Of a DNA stretch of 64,000 bases, positions 44,243 through 56,800 are shown piece by piece. This stretch comes from Branchiostoma lanceolatum (taxonomy: Eukaryota; Chordata; Leptocardii; Amphioxiformes; Branchiostomatidae): the NCBI RefSeq assembly GCF_035083965.1, contig NC_089725.1, positions 24,003,925-24,067,924 on the forward strand, read 5' to 3'. Under the pieces are notes generated by a model. That model worked only from the letters and a program-made list of their open reading frames with translations. It was not told the origin of the DNA and made no database searches. The position numbers and the translations under genes are program-made. Position 1 is the stretch's first letter, and each line of letters starts with the position of its first letter.

Positions 44243-47200
44243 TTACATCTCATCATCATCCATTCCAAAGTCTTCTTCAGGAAAGTCCCCAACAGTGACG
44301 AAAGCAGGCTTGACAAATCCTCCATATTTGGGAGGACATTCAAAATATCTCTTTCCAGCCACACTGTAAAAAAAAAAGAGTATGTTATTTTTGTACTAAA
44401 AATGATTCAGACACAAGGGCAATGTAAGAGTAAGGTAAAAGTAAAACCTGACTGAGGAACACAGTTCTGTATTTGTTCTGAAAAAGTTACAGGCCTTTCT
44501 GACACGAATCCTGAAAGTGATCTATGCTATCAAGATGCATTAAGAACAGAGCATGATTTTTAGAGGGGTAGGTTAGATTGTCATTATCTTGTAAACAGAC
44601 ATTATGAGAGTCTGATGACAAATGGCTAAGGTGTCTCTTATATGTCTTTATGTGTTGACGTAAGGCTATCTGTGGCATACATGTACCTACCTGCCATCAT
44701 TCTTTCCCAGTGGCTCATCATACTTGACACCCACCCACCAGCCTGGTTTGAAGTCAGTCAGGCCTAGAAGAATCAAAATATTATAATACATTTCATACAT
44801 TCGTTACTTCTTCAAACATACATGTATATGATTTGTAGCCATTAAGTATAGTCAATGGGAACATATCAATTCTGGAGGGATGAAAGAGAGAAATACAAGC
44901 TGTTGCAATCAAGCCATGGCCAGCACTTGAAGTACATGTATATTATCAATGATGCCACGTTATCTACAGCAGTATTAGGTCAAGCATTATTCTCAGCAGC
45001 AATACAAGGTGAAACCAACAGGATTTTCAAAGATTACCATTAGCATACTTGCCTTCTACATAAAACATATTGTAGCACACATTACAGTATTCATATACAG
45101 TATATGCCAATTATTTGTATACCTTTTTTCTGTATATTTCGTCTTTCTGTATAGAATTCCAAAACACCAAACCATTTACCATTCACCCAATTGTAAAAAC
45201 AATGCATATCTGTATAGGCCATAATCGTAAAGTTCGGGGTATCGTATAGAATCTTGTCCGATTTTATCGTAAAATGACCCACAACTATAGGCTAAATTTC
45301 GGATTTGCATTGTAGATTCGGGAGTGGGTACGACGTCTACCGTTCAACAATCACACTCTTTTGTTACTTGCTATTGTCATGCTTGCAAACAATCGATATC
45401 GGTGCCTTTGACATACGGTGATCTCATTAAAAACCTGTTTTTCAAGACTCAAGCGACGAAAGTGAACAAAAATACGAAAAGAAAAACACGACTTTTGTCT
45501 GAGCATTTGAGCCTCTACGCTGCATTTTGCCGCGATTTACCGGTATTTGTGGCCGTATTCGACAGAGAACCCATTCCTTAGACTCTTTCCCCGTGAAAAT
45601 CCTGCTTATGTAGCGTAGATGAATCGTATTTACGTCGCGATTTCAGAAAAAATAAAGCGACAAGGGCCGGGTGACGCTGGGCGGCCATCTTTGTTTACTC
45701 ATTGATATGCATTTTTTTACGCGCTGATTGGTTCACGTCATAAAACCTGTGCTCTGATTGGTTGACTGTAAGATTGCACGTGATCAACATGCGGCGGGAG
45801 TTTTTATTTGGCAGGAGTTTCCCACACAGTTCGGGCTTATCTGAACAAAATAGATCGCGAATTTAATCCAATATGGTGACGTTAAGATCGACGAAAAGGT
45901 CGGATTGTACTTTGATTAAAATTTTGCAAAATAAAGTTGCGATATCTTTAGTGTGTTTGTGTGTCTTGCTCAAAATCCTATTCACGCCCCCCCCCCTCCC
46001 CTCCTTCGGGACGTCAATATCGCTAGTTCGGAAAGTCGTATAGTTTGGGGAGTCGTATAATTTGCGCTGACAAATGGGCTATACAGATATGCGGAATCTA
46101 CTGTACATATATGTAGATGCACACCATTCTTAAAGTGACTTACCTACAAACATAACTTGCCCCCTTTTAGTGGGTACTTTAGGTGTTCTGACTTCACATC
46201 GTGACCCTACTGTGATGGCTTTAGCGGCTTCTTCCTCCTCTCTTTCTTTCTGTTTTCTCTCCTCCTCCTCTTGGGCCTTCTCCTCCTCACTCTTGTCTGC
46301 AAATCTGCCCAGCTTGTTTCTCTTCTTCCATGCTAGAACAGAGTCTGGGGGACAATAGCAACAAGAGTTCTACGACCTCATACCTTCGCCAAATGATTTT
46401 GACCTTTATGACTGACGTATTAGGAGTGTTTTTCATCAATCAAAAATCATACCAGTTGATCCTCCTCACCCAAATAACATAAGTTGTCTAAACCTCCTTG
46501 TTATGATTATGAGCTTAACAAAGAAGGTTATGCTAACATTTTTCATCAATAATGCAAATAAGCTCCTTATTAGCATAATTTGATTCAATGGTGTTCACAT
46601 TCACACAACTTCTAAATGCAACAAGTATGAAATCGCCGTTATTTACTAGTATGGAATGATAGTAGTTTCTCATGAATTATGCAAATTAGGTCTACATTTG
46701 CATAATTTCTATCTATTGACATTCCTCTCTTCCTCAGTTACAAATGTCACATATTTGAATAGTCATATCATGGAACACAGCAGGTTTTTAAAATTGCCTC
46801 ATTAATTATAATCTGATTTGCATAATTATCCTCCAATCATACAAAGCATCACGTAAGCTATCTACATATCAAAAGTCATGACCATCCATCAAGCCCATCT
46901 CGAGTTATAGTATTTTCTCATTAATTATGTAAATGAGGTTCTCATTTGCATAGCTGATATCTATTAATATTTCTCTCTTCCTCAGTTACATATGTCACAT
47001 GTTTGCGAGTCCTATCATGGAAATTGATGGATGTATAAACTTTGCTCATTAATTATGCAAATTAGTTACTGATTTGCATAATAAGTATCCAATCATGTAC
47101 ATCATCGCTCAAGCTATGTACATGCAAAAAATCATGACCTTCCATCAAGCCCTTCTTGAGTTATTCCCTTTCAAAGTCTGAAGCAAAACCTGCCCCTGCA

Positions 47201-49955
47201 GTTCCAAAAAAGTTGCTAGGGGGCCCAAACCTATACCACTTACTCTCTGCCCAACGAGCTATCTACCACTCAAAAATCAGTTCCATAGCATGCCCACAAC
47301 ACGAGATATCATAACAGGAAGTTCCGCTGCAGTACCGTAACAAGCCGCTAGGGGGCCCAAAATCTAATCATTTTCAGGTTTCATTGAGACCTACCAACAT
47401 ACCAAATACCAAGACAATCCTTCCAAGAATTCTCGACTTATCGTGTTCACTAACAGACACACAGACATGCTCGGTATTCCCATGCTGTGGCACTGCATTA
47501 ATGACTGTTCTTACTCATATAAGGCCGTGTATATCCAACTTTTGTCTCCCTCAACCACATTCCACACCAATGAATACAGGGCTGACGTTACTGTTGAGTT
47601 GTGCAGTGGTGTGCAAAAATTGCGAACACAAATTGGGTCCTCACACTAAACTTTTGAAACCCCCTTTTTTTCTTGAAAATTTTGGTCAATTTTGGATTCT
47701 TTTGGGCTAGAAGGAACGGATAGGGTCTAAGCTTTCCCAGTTTGGTCAAAATTTGTATGTTTCAGTCTTTTAATTGGTGTAAGGAGATATCTTTGTGGTT
47801 TGGTTTCACATGCTCCGAGTGGACTCTTCCAGGCTGGGAGTAGGTGAAAGTTGACGATTGTTTTCGTCTGTCAGCTGTTACGAGAGAACGAGCTGGTCAA
47901 CTGTCTATTTTCTTTGCATGATTCTAAAGTAGACAGATGTGGCTTTCTGGTGCATAAGAATTTTGGGGGCTTGCAATTAAGGTGAATCCTTTTCTGAGCC
48001 CTTGTTTTAGTGCTTTAAAGCATTACTGCCTATGGGCAAGTCTATCTCTTGTATCTGCCCTACAGCTGGCTGATAGCCAATTTGTCCCTGGCAGTAACTG
48101 ACGTTTCCTGCCTGCCTCATGACCCCTCATGACCCCTCATGACCAACTTTGCAACCCTCTACCCGTATCAATATCCCCTGAAACAATACAGCCCACACGT
48201 CGCAACCAGAATGCATAGTAAAGCATACAATTGAACACATTTTTACACTTTTCTCGTTAATTATGCAAAGTACTTCGCCCAAAATCTAATCATCTTGAGA
48301 TTTCCCACATACACACGGACACACCAAATACGACAACAAACCATCCAGGCGTTCTCGACTTATCCTGTTCACTAACAGACACACAGACATTCATCAAAAA
48401 ATAACCTACTCGACGAAAAATTTCGTCGCGAAGGTAATAAAAGGTACATGAACTAATAGCAAAACAGTCCTCCTCTTTACTTAAATGTCCATTCTTTTTC
48501 AGCTCTTGTGCAGATGTTAGTACATTGGCACAAAAATTCTGCGTATTGGGCACACTTTTGACAGATTAGCCTTAGAATCTAAGAGGGCATCCCTCCACCG
48601 TTATGGTAGGGATATCGAGTAAAGTGCCTCTCCTTAGGGCACGATGTTGGAGCATGGAGAGTATCAAACCCATAACCTATTGGTTCTGAGCCCAAAGCTC
48701 TAACCATTATGCCACAATGGAGCCAGGGTTAAATGCAACAAATGTGTGCATGATTACTTGTGAGTTTCTAGTGCTAGAAAGTACCTTGCAAGTGTGTTTA
48801 CCTTGTTTCTTCTCATACTCCTCATCCTTCATCTCATACTTCTCCACTTTGGAAACATCGTCAAAGTCTCCCACTTGGATGGTTGGATCTTTGTTTACAA
48901 CCTACAGTAGCAGGCAAGGAAAAATATCTCAATGATCTTACAACACCAGCACAATACGAGCAATAGCGATGATGTCATGGTGACGCAGTGGCAGGCAAAA
49001 ATCAGGTGGAATACAAAAGATTAATCTACAGGTTGAGTTGATTACTGATTTGATCTGCTAATTTCAATAATAAGTAGTTATCTAGTCTGCTTATGTCATT
49101 TTGCCTACAGTCGTCGAATACCCCAGATGTAAACAAAAATGGTGATTGTTTGTACACGATGTACTGTCAAGCAATTTTCAAGTTGATATTTATGGAGGTA
49201 TTACACATTGGCATTGCACAGTACTTTGTGATACTACTAAGTCTGGACTACCAACAATATGCTACCTCTGGGGTTACTTAAAGACCTAGTATTGGTGTCA
49301 AGGACAATACATGAAAGAAATCTATCTACACTTTCTTGACACTTCTGGAATAAAAGCCCTTACATGAATTCTCATGCCATCGTCCACAGGATATGACCCC
49401 AGTAGGGCGTCGTTGTTGTCCATAGTTGTGATCAGTTTGTTGTCCTTCGTGAAGACCTGCAGGTCCATGTGTCCAGTGGGACATCCTGTGATCAGCTCCA
49501 GCTTCATCTGAAATACACAGATGTTCAAAGCAACTTCATCAAATCGACACGGTCTGGAAAATATCAGTAATTTTATCAAATAATTTTGCCAGTGGCTGCT
49601 AGCTGCTGAAAGAAAGAAATATTTGATATCGTCATGCTGGCATTAATCTAAAGATTACATGGACATCAGATTGGATAGGCGGCATTGGCTAGTCAGTGAA
49701 GTACCAGTAACCTAAACTGTAATCATCGAATACAACTAAGATAGAGAACATCAGCTAGTACATGATAATCTAGGCTACTTTGATCAGTTTCAACATTTGC
49801 ATGCAGCATGCACACCTGACGCCCCCCTCCCCACCTACCTTCAGTGCACCGATTGTCAGGCTCTTGTCAAAGCGTTTCTCAGAGCCAAAGCTGCTCAGGG
49901 AGCTGGAGATTTGTACGTTTACTACGGGCGATGTCACGACGGAAAATTCAGTCAT
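44243..49955 (-). CDS. TBCB: Tubulin-folding cofactor B
   Basis: Cytosolic cofactor that binds alpha-tubulin after the chaperonin and, with TBCE, dissociates the tubulin heterodimer. Exons in transcript order: 49955-49839, 49507-49364, 48901-48802, 46332-46144, 44763-44691, 44363-44243; 744 nt, 247 residues (human 244), phases consistent. Visible: an N-terminal ubiquitin-like domain ([33 protein letters not shown]), a charged coiled linker rich in Glu/Lys/Arg in exon 4, and a C-terminal CAP-Gly domain with [18 protein letters not shown] and KYGGFVKP (GKNDG near residue 204). The acidic C-terminus ends DDDEM, where the vertebrate protein ends in the DEI/EEY-like tail that binds CAP-Gly partners. 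Divergent from LRR1 across 366 bp. Confidence 0.96.
45204..46092. mobile_element. Probable DNA element with short TIRs in TBCB intron 4
   Basis: Left end GCATATCTGTATAGG at 45204 is mirrored by CTATACAGATATGC ending at 46092 (14 bp). Interior is CG-rich compared with the intron and carries an 85-codon open frame (45324-45581) of unknown nature, two inverted CCAAT boxes (near 45730 and 45755) and a YY1-like GGCCATCTTTG near 45690. No transposase seen; the target duplication is unclear. Confidence 0.45.
46668..47160 (+). repeat. Two-copy tandem duplication (~246-bp unit) in TBCB intron 3
   Basis: Copies start at 46668 and 46914 with TTCTCAT-AATTATG-AAAT and share CTCTCTTCCTCAGTTACA, CCTATCATGGAA-like and CCATCAAGCCC segments. 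Each copy has several ATGCAAAT/ATTTGCAT octamer-like motifs. Half of the similarity is patchy. Confidence 0.75.
47200..48435. repeat. Dispersed repeat family, two related ends
   Basis: 47350-47470 and 48276-48395 share CCCAAAATCTAATCAT and TTCTCGACTTATC-TGTTCACTAACAGACACACAGACA. The second copy ends in a palindrome CGACGAAAAATTTCGTCG (48412-48429) before AAGGTAATAAA, a terminus style common in invertebrate repeats. The DNA between holds a short CATGACCCCT triplication at about 48119-48144 and nothing coding. Confidence 0.6.
48570..48724 (-). mobile_element. tRNA-derived SINE or tRNA pseudogene
   Basis: On the minus strand from 48724 the sequence GGCTCCATTGTGGCATAATGG followed by TTAGAGC fits a tRNA acceptor start and A box, and GGGTTTGATAC (48661-48671) fits a B box at the right distance. 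The anticodon stem does not pair well, so it is not a working tRNA gene. The downstream body continues to about 48570. Confidence 0.5.
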
Positions 49956-50321
49956 CTTGAAAATGTGGTTACTGCAGTCTGAAGTCTCAAATGTTTTGAA
50001 CGTCGTTTTCTTGCCTCCACTATCTTACTTCCGGAATGTTCTTTCTCGTCTGGTAACACTCATCTCGCGAGATTAGAATTGTCCAATGAACAACTCTCTT
50101 ATGAAATTCCATCCTCCCAAAAAATTGTAAAACGATTTGTGATTGGTTAGAACAACTGGGTGTCAAGAAGAGCGGGAGACTTCGTTTTTGAGAAGAGATC
50201 TTGTGCTTCTTTGTTCGCCAAAGAGATTAATTTAGTCGACAGACGTCTATATGTATCGTGATACGTTAGTTCACGGAACATTTGACATTCCCTGGACTAT
50301 GTTGTAGGCTGAGTTACGACA
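49956..50321. promoter_or_regulatory. Bidirectional TBCB/LRR1 promoter
   Basis: 366 bp separate the two divergent start codons. It carries ACTTCCGGAA (about 50027-50036; ETS site), the palindrome TCTCGCGAGA at 50063-50072 (an element enriched in broad and bidirectional promoters), a CCAAT box at 50083-50087 and an inverted one at 50142-50146. No TATA box is visible. Confidence 0.7.
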
Positions 50322-52927
50322 ATGCGCTTGATTTGTACCGTCGAGGTCAACAACCGTCTGTGCCCCTCCCACAACCTTGCTAGCAGTAAAAACAAGGGTC
50401 GAGGGGGCCATGCCACTCTGACGCTCGGGAGGAAGCCAGGATCGGACAGCAAGGAGGGGATGGTGTTCCTGATGATGTGCACGGCCAAGGACAAGACAGG
50501 GACCAAGTATAAGGTGAATCTAGGCCTGCACCTCTGTGAAAGAAAATTATGATCAAGCATGGAGTTCATAATTTATGATATTTAAGTCCACACATTTGTT
50601 TATCTGCAAATCTGACGTCAAAAAGGAATTTGTACGATAATTTCAAAGCCTGAACATGTGGAAAATCAATTGATAAGTGCGTTTGCTGATCAACACCCAA
50701 ACGTTACCATGATGTGGAAATGTCATGTAGCTGTGAAAGTCATGGAAACCATTTTTTAAAGAAATATCATTCCTATTCAATGATTTCATTTTAAATGATT
50801 TTATCTATTTCAGTTGAAGGGAAATATAGGACAAATCTTTGGCAGGTTTGTGCAGGAGGGAAAGGCCACCATCCGCTTCCACCAGCCTGAACATGACATC
50901 TGTATCAGCAAGGTAACCTAATACACGGATACCACCATATGTGTATATAGAAAACAGCATACAAAAGTATTTCTGTACTGATTTCATTTAGACTTGCAGT
51001 TAGATATATAATAATCAACAATTTTATCAATTATTATGTAGCAACTTGAATTATGTGCTATAATGTCTTTATATATAACCAAGTCATGAAAACACCACCC
51101 ATTGGGCATTATCATGATAATGGTTAATGACAATGATAAGTTATGGAAAGAAAGATTTGAAAGATATGTCATCCCATTTCTCCAGGCAGACCCAATAAAC
51201 CTGAAGGCGTTGTTGTCAGCTGTGAAGCTGGCCCACCATGGACAGCAGATGACTCGTGCCCAGGTATCAACCCTCACCCCTGCCACATCCTCACAAGTGG
51301 AACCTCTCAAAACCAAAATGACTGTGTCCAAACGTAAGGACTACCCCCTCACCAAGTCTTTCCCGAGCTCCCTTATTGAACTGAGAATAAACCACTGCAC
51401 TCTCAATCGTGTTGACACCAGAATCCTGGGTCTGAAGCATTTGAAGCTTTTGGACATGAGTGACAACAACATACGAACCCTCCCGGAGACTATTGGTGAA
51501 ATGAAATGCTTGGCAGATCTGAATATGTCCAACAACCAGCTGAAAGAGCTCCCAGGAAAGTTCTTTCAGTCAACGCTGAGGAACTCTCTCCAGTCACTGG
51601 ACCTGAGCCACAACCAGCTGAGCCATCTGCCCAACCAGCTGTGTGCCTGTGTGGATTTGGTGTCCTTAAAGCTGGACAGTAACCGCTTGTCTGGCCTACC
51701 ACCGTCCATAGGATTGCTGAGGAAACTGAGATTTTTCACAGCTACACGCAACCAGATCACTCTTCTGCCGGTCAGTACACTATCTTATGCTATGGTTACG
51801 TTTCGAAAAATAAAAGAGGATATCAAGAAATATACACCAACTATGCTCAGGACTGTTTTTGTGTTTTGTAGTCTTTTGTATCATAATTTCTATTTCCGCA
51901 AATTACCAGGCCGGGGCCCGATTTGGAAACGTGACCATAGCATTTATCAGCTTTTTTTTCAATTCCAGGTTGTTGATTGACAGTACAAGTAGTTTATTCA
52001 TAAATTTTCCAAACCATGTTGTGAATTATATTTGCAGGCATCCTTCCTGAAGCTGCAGCTGGACACAGTGGACCTGTTTGAGAATCCATTCCTTGAGGAT
52101 GGGCCGTCCACACTGACGGGGAACCTGACCTTTCCCTCTCTTCTGGAGATCACTGCCAGGGTTGTCAAAAGGCACAGGTAAAGATTCTTTCTCTTTTAAA
52201 ACTAGTGTCATCCCCGCTTTAGTCAGCAACAAGCAGATGTTCATGTACAGCTCTGATTGTATAGTAGTAGGGTAGAAAGTTTCTTGTTTCATTGTAAATG
52301 CACCAACATGATATCTGCAAATCCTTTAACAGCTAGTGAGCCTGATACATCAGGACCTTGATGTACAGGTCTGAGGACCTGATACTAATAACTATTGTAA
52401 TACCGGTACAACAGCACCTTCATGTAGCATGTAGTTTTCAAAGAAAGAAGTCGTTGGAAGAAGCATATCTGTACACTACACATTTCGTCCTCACATTAAT
52501 TTTATTTGCATTCCCTATGATCTAAGACTCCACTACACTGAAGAAGACTTGCCACAGACTCTGATTAGCTACTTGGATGTAGCAAGAAGGTGCCTGTGTG
52601 GACAGCTGTGCTTTGATAACTTTGTTCGCTTCCTGGCAAGACTGGACCTGCACAGACTGGCACATACAGTTACTGCTGTGGACAGCCAAGGTACAAATAA
52701 CATGAATCTAGTAGTACTTTAAACATGTTAGTCTGGAGATTTGTAACAGAATTTTACTCAGTCTGATTGCTCAGTACAAGTTGTATCAGCAGTTAAGTTA
52801 TTTCTTACTCATATTACCATGTTTTCTTTTCCATGCAGGGCGCACACATGCACCACTGGAGGCTTTCCTGTGTTCAGAAGCCTGCAGTGCCAAGTACAGG
52901 AAGCATCCTGCTGGCTTCTGGAAGTAA
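50322..52927 (+). CDS. LRR1: LRR1, leucine-rich-repeat substrate receptor of CUL2 ligase
   Basis: Substrate receptor of the CRL2 ubiquitin ligase, known for unloading the CMG helicase at replication termination. Exons: 50322-50513, 50814-50912, 51186-51770, 52038-52177, 52527-52690, 52839-52927; 1,269 nt, 422 residues (human 414), phases consistent. Visible: an N-terminal domain (CTAKDKTGTKYK; GRFVQEGKATIRF) aligning with the human start, then LRRs from about residue 145 to 310 (LKLLDMSDNNIRTLPETIG, LQSLDLSHNQLSHLP, LVSLKLDSNRLSGLP), a VHL-type box with BC-box SLLEITARVV near residue 330 and Cul2-box-like LPQTLISYLD, and a Cys-rich C-terminus (RRCLCGQLCFDNF; FLCSEAC). The cysteine pattern could bind zinc. 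The gene shares its promoter with TBCB. Confidence 0.96.
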
Positions 52928-53888
52928 AGTTGTCAAAAATTCGATATGTATATTTTGAGGTCTCCCAAATGTTGGCAGTCACCTTATACTGGCAGACGTT
53001 GTAAATTTGTTGAGATTATTCTGGTAATAAGCAAAAAGTTTCACCATCTAAAGTAGTAAGCCATTAATTAACAAAATCCTGTGTATCTTTGGATTTCCCA
53101 TAATTTTATTCATTCTGATCTTACTGCATATGTTACTCCTAAGAGAAGCAATACTGAGATAACCAGGGTCTTAAGTTTAATAACTTGACAAGAATGACCA
53201 CTTATTTTACATGTGTCAGATCAATTTTTATTGTAAGCACTACTAATAAGCAGCATGGTTGCATATTGAATAACAATAAAATGATTGTAAAATTTTGCAC
53301 TTTCTGTGTTGCATATTTTGTTGTCCTGTAAAAACATATACACTGCATGGTCTTTGTCTATCCTTTTATCAATTCATGCATGCCACAGTATCCTGTTTGA
53401 TTTAAGTGTCTATACATACCAGTACTCTCAATTCTGTAAAAAAATCTTAAGATATTAACCAAGCAATGTAAATATATAGGAATTTTGCTGTTATACTCAC
53501 TAATTTCAATGATATAATTATAATGCTACTTATACATTGGTTTCACATTCATTTTCACAGACAGTCTCAGAGTTTCACAGTCAGTCTAAATGACTGGTAT
53601 TAGAACATAATCTCTTCATATAACTTCCTTACATATATGGCTTGCTATTTCTCATAAGGATTGTAACAATTGCAAACATTCACAGTTGTGAATGATTCCA
53701 TTTTTAAACATGAGGTAGGCTGGCGCAAACGTTACATCTTAACTTCATTGAGCATGTACTCATGGTCTTTTAACACTTCATCTTTATTCACTGTCCTCAG
53801 TGTCCTGTAGCATTTAATATTTTCAGAAAATATCTTCATCTGTTGGGTCTGTATTCTTAATTTAGTTAATTTTAGCTGATTAGGAAAA
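52928..53888. other. Convergent 3' region, LRR1 and TKFC
   Basis: 3' untranslated DNA of both genes. Plus-strand AATAAA at 53275-53280 suits LRR1; TTTATT at 53783-53788, AATAAA on the minus strand, suits TKFC, about 100 bp past its stop. Nothing else seen. Confidence 0.7.
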
Positions 53889-56800
53889 TCACTTTTCCAG
53901 TGTGCTGTAGATAGCTCTCATCCAGATAGCCACTGCCTGTGCCCCAGGGTCAGGTCTGGTCAGGCGGTCTGTGCTGACATAGCTGGCACGACCAGCCCTC
54001 GCTGCCATGGAGGCTGTCCTCTGTGCTGAATTCTCTGCTGCCTGCAAATTGTAATCGTAACTCAAGTTTACCATACACTTTACATACAGGTAAATTAAGG
54101 CAAAACTGAGGACAGGATGGAAAGGCATTTTGAGAAAGGAATCATTCGTTGAGTGGCAGGTCTGTTATGGAGGTGTAATGTGTTACCAAAAAAATGCAGT
54201 TTACCAAAAATGAAAAAGCTGTCAGTGATTTACAAATGTTGCTGGAAAATTTGCCAATGTTGTTGCTAAATAGTTTTAACATAGGAAAAGATGAGTTGTC
54301 CTTCATTACCTCTACAGCCTCCTTTAGTGTTGCCATGGTATCAGCAGTTTCTCCTTGTAGTGCCTGCAGGACTTCAGAGGCTGAATGAAGAGGATCCAGC
54401 TACATGGAAAAGTATGTTGTTCTGTTCATGTATATTTTCAACATGTACCAGAAATACTTGACTACCAGAATGAACTTACAGCTAAGTCTACATAACTTAG
54501 TATTTGATTAATTTTTCTTGATAAAATTTACTTCTCAACAATTACCATTGTTCTGTCACCTGGATTGGCACCTCCGTACCTGAGGAAAGATGAAATAACA
54601 TGTAGGGTGGAACAAGGAATATTACTATTTTCTGCATTCAAACCTGACAGTAGGAAAAAATGTCAACATCTTTGGATTTTATTATATGAACTTATGTGAA
54701 GGATTGTGTATTGATCAATAACCAATGACAAGATACAGAACAGAGATTCTTTTAATCACTTTCATGTTAGAAATGCACAGCCTAAGAAGTAAAAGTGTAC
54801 CATGAAGATACGGTTGGGTAATACACATGTTTAACAATTATGTCATATGCATCAGGCAATTCACTGGTGTAACAGTTCACCTGATGATAGATGCTACACC
54901 AGCCTTCAGAGCAGCAGTCCAGCTGGCTGGAGTGACAGATGTCATCACAGACTGTGCACCAGCAGTTAGGAACAGGCTGTACAGCTACAGGGAAGGGTGA
55001 AGGATGGTGACTGCCTCATATTGTGTGTGAGTTGTTCTTATGGCGTTCAACCTCCTCCATGCTGCCTAACCCTTAGCCAATTTAGAATTGGAAGCCAAAT
55101 GGCAATTTCACTGTGCTCAAGGTTAAGAGTCTTTACCTCAAAATTATCATGGACTTTGATTATGTATAGTAAGAAGCTGTGTTGAACAACAGTATAACTG
55201 CTTAGACTCATGCCTTTCAATCAGAAAATGTCACTCACCCCTCCTGACGCTCCCCCCATGCTCTTCTCTACAATGGTGGCCATCTCCTGCAGCAGGACAG
55301 CAGGAGTCTGGCAGGGCAGGCCGGGGGTGTCAGCTGACCCCAAGGCTGATAGGATAGCTGGTGGATGAGCAAGACTGGTCAGATACATACTCGTAAGTTG
55401 ATATGTTTTGTTTACATTACTGTGAGCCCATATCTAACTGTCTGCAATGATGTACAAGCTAGGTTACTCAGGGTTAACAGTTACTAAGCAATTGGATAGA
55501 TCGAAACAGTCAGTGACGGGAGTAGTGCCTGTAGTAAGATCTGAGGTTCATCTGCAATCAATAATGGCTATACACTTATTTCATGTTCATCCATTGGGGT
55601 GGATGAGGACCTTGACTTGAATCCACTTGTTTACAGTTCAATTATTTTACTTATCTCACAAGTCCAACCAAATATGGTCTTTGGTACTTTTTCAAGAGTA
55701 GGCCACCTAAACAAATGCTACTAGTACTATATACCATATAAGGATACTCACCTTTAGCTCCTTTGGCCAGCGTGCTGCCACAGTCCCCATCTCCACAGGC
55801 TCGGTCAAGGTCATTCAGCTGTTCCTCTGATGTCATCAGAGAGTTGCAGACAGCAGACACAACATGGAAGATCTGCTGGGCTGTGTCTGTGAGTACAACA
55901 AATCAACTTTGCATGAAACCTACAGACTTTTCACTCAGTGTGTACAAAAAGTCAAATAGTAACCTGTTCTTTCCTTCTGTATGAATATCAGAACATGTAC
56001 CAGCAAGATTGTTGGCACAGTTATGTCTGTTTGTACACAGGTAGTAAAGATATACATTGCATTTTCCTTGTGAAGGCCCCACATCCTTTGTTTAATTGAT
56101 TTCATACAAATTCTAGAAACGTACTTGCTACTGGGAGTAGGGCTAGGAGGAATGGCTCTCTTAAAGAGATTCCTAAACCAACCTTTGTCCACCTTTGTGG
56201 CATCTGCAGTGGTGGTGGGTGCTTGCTGAGTATCAGTGGAGAGCTGTACCCTGGTCCTGGTGGTGCGCAGGGTGCCGGTGCTGGGGGAGGGACACACGGG
56301 GAACCAGCCATGAGCTGTGGTCGGGGCATCTGGGGGGAGAGCCAGAAGGTTTGTCATTATAGGTTTAAAGATTGTAGAATTGAAGTTTGTTTGTTATCAC
56401 AATGAAAGAAAGCTCTGTACCTAGACAGCGGCGCCTGGTGTCATCCAGTCTCAGCAGGGTCAGGGACATGCCTGCCATCTCCTGTGACGTCACGAATGGC
56501 CCCACAAAAGTCCTCTCCACTGACACACCACGGGCCTCTGATCAAGAATTAGGAAAACAGTCCATTTAGAACAATACAATCAGAATTACTAAGGGAATAA
56601 TATTTAGATAACTTTTGTGTGCATATGACCAAAATCAACCATAGACTATACTACTAGTATTATTGTTAAATTGCAGTTTGACATTTTACTGTCAAATACA
56701 AATGCTCTTATTGTTGCCTCTATGGGACGATGATTTGATAATCTGATCTATTAATTTTGCAAAGTTCAGAAAGTTACTAACTGACTTAGATTAAACTAAG

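Noticed and set aside
48655..48724. Functional tRNA gene
   Set aside because: A and B boxes are present but the anticodon stem does not pair properly, so it is listed as a SINE or pseudogene.
51102..51980. LRR1 as a single 292-codon exon
   Set aside because: The LRR frame is coding only for 51186-51770; the sequence after the GTCAGT donor is intronic and the true continuation starts at 52038.
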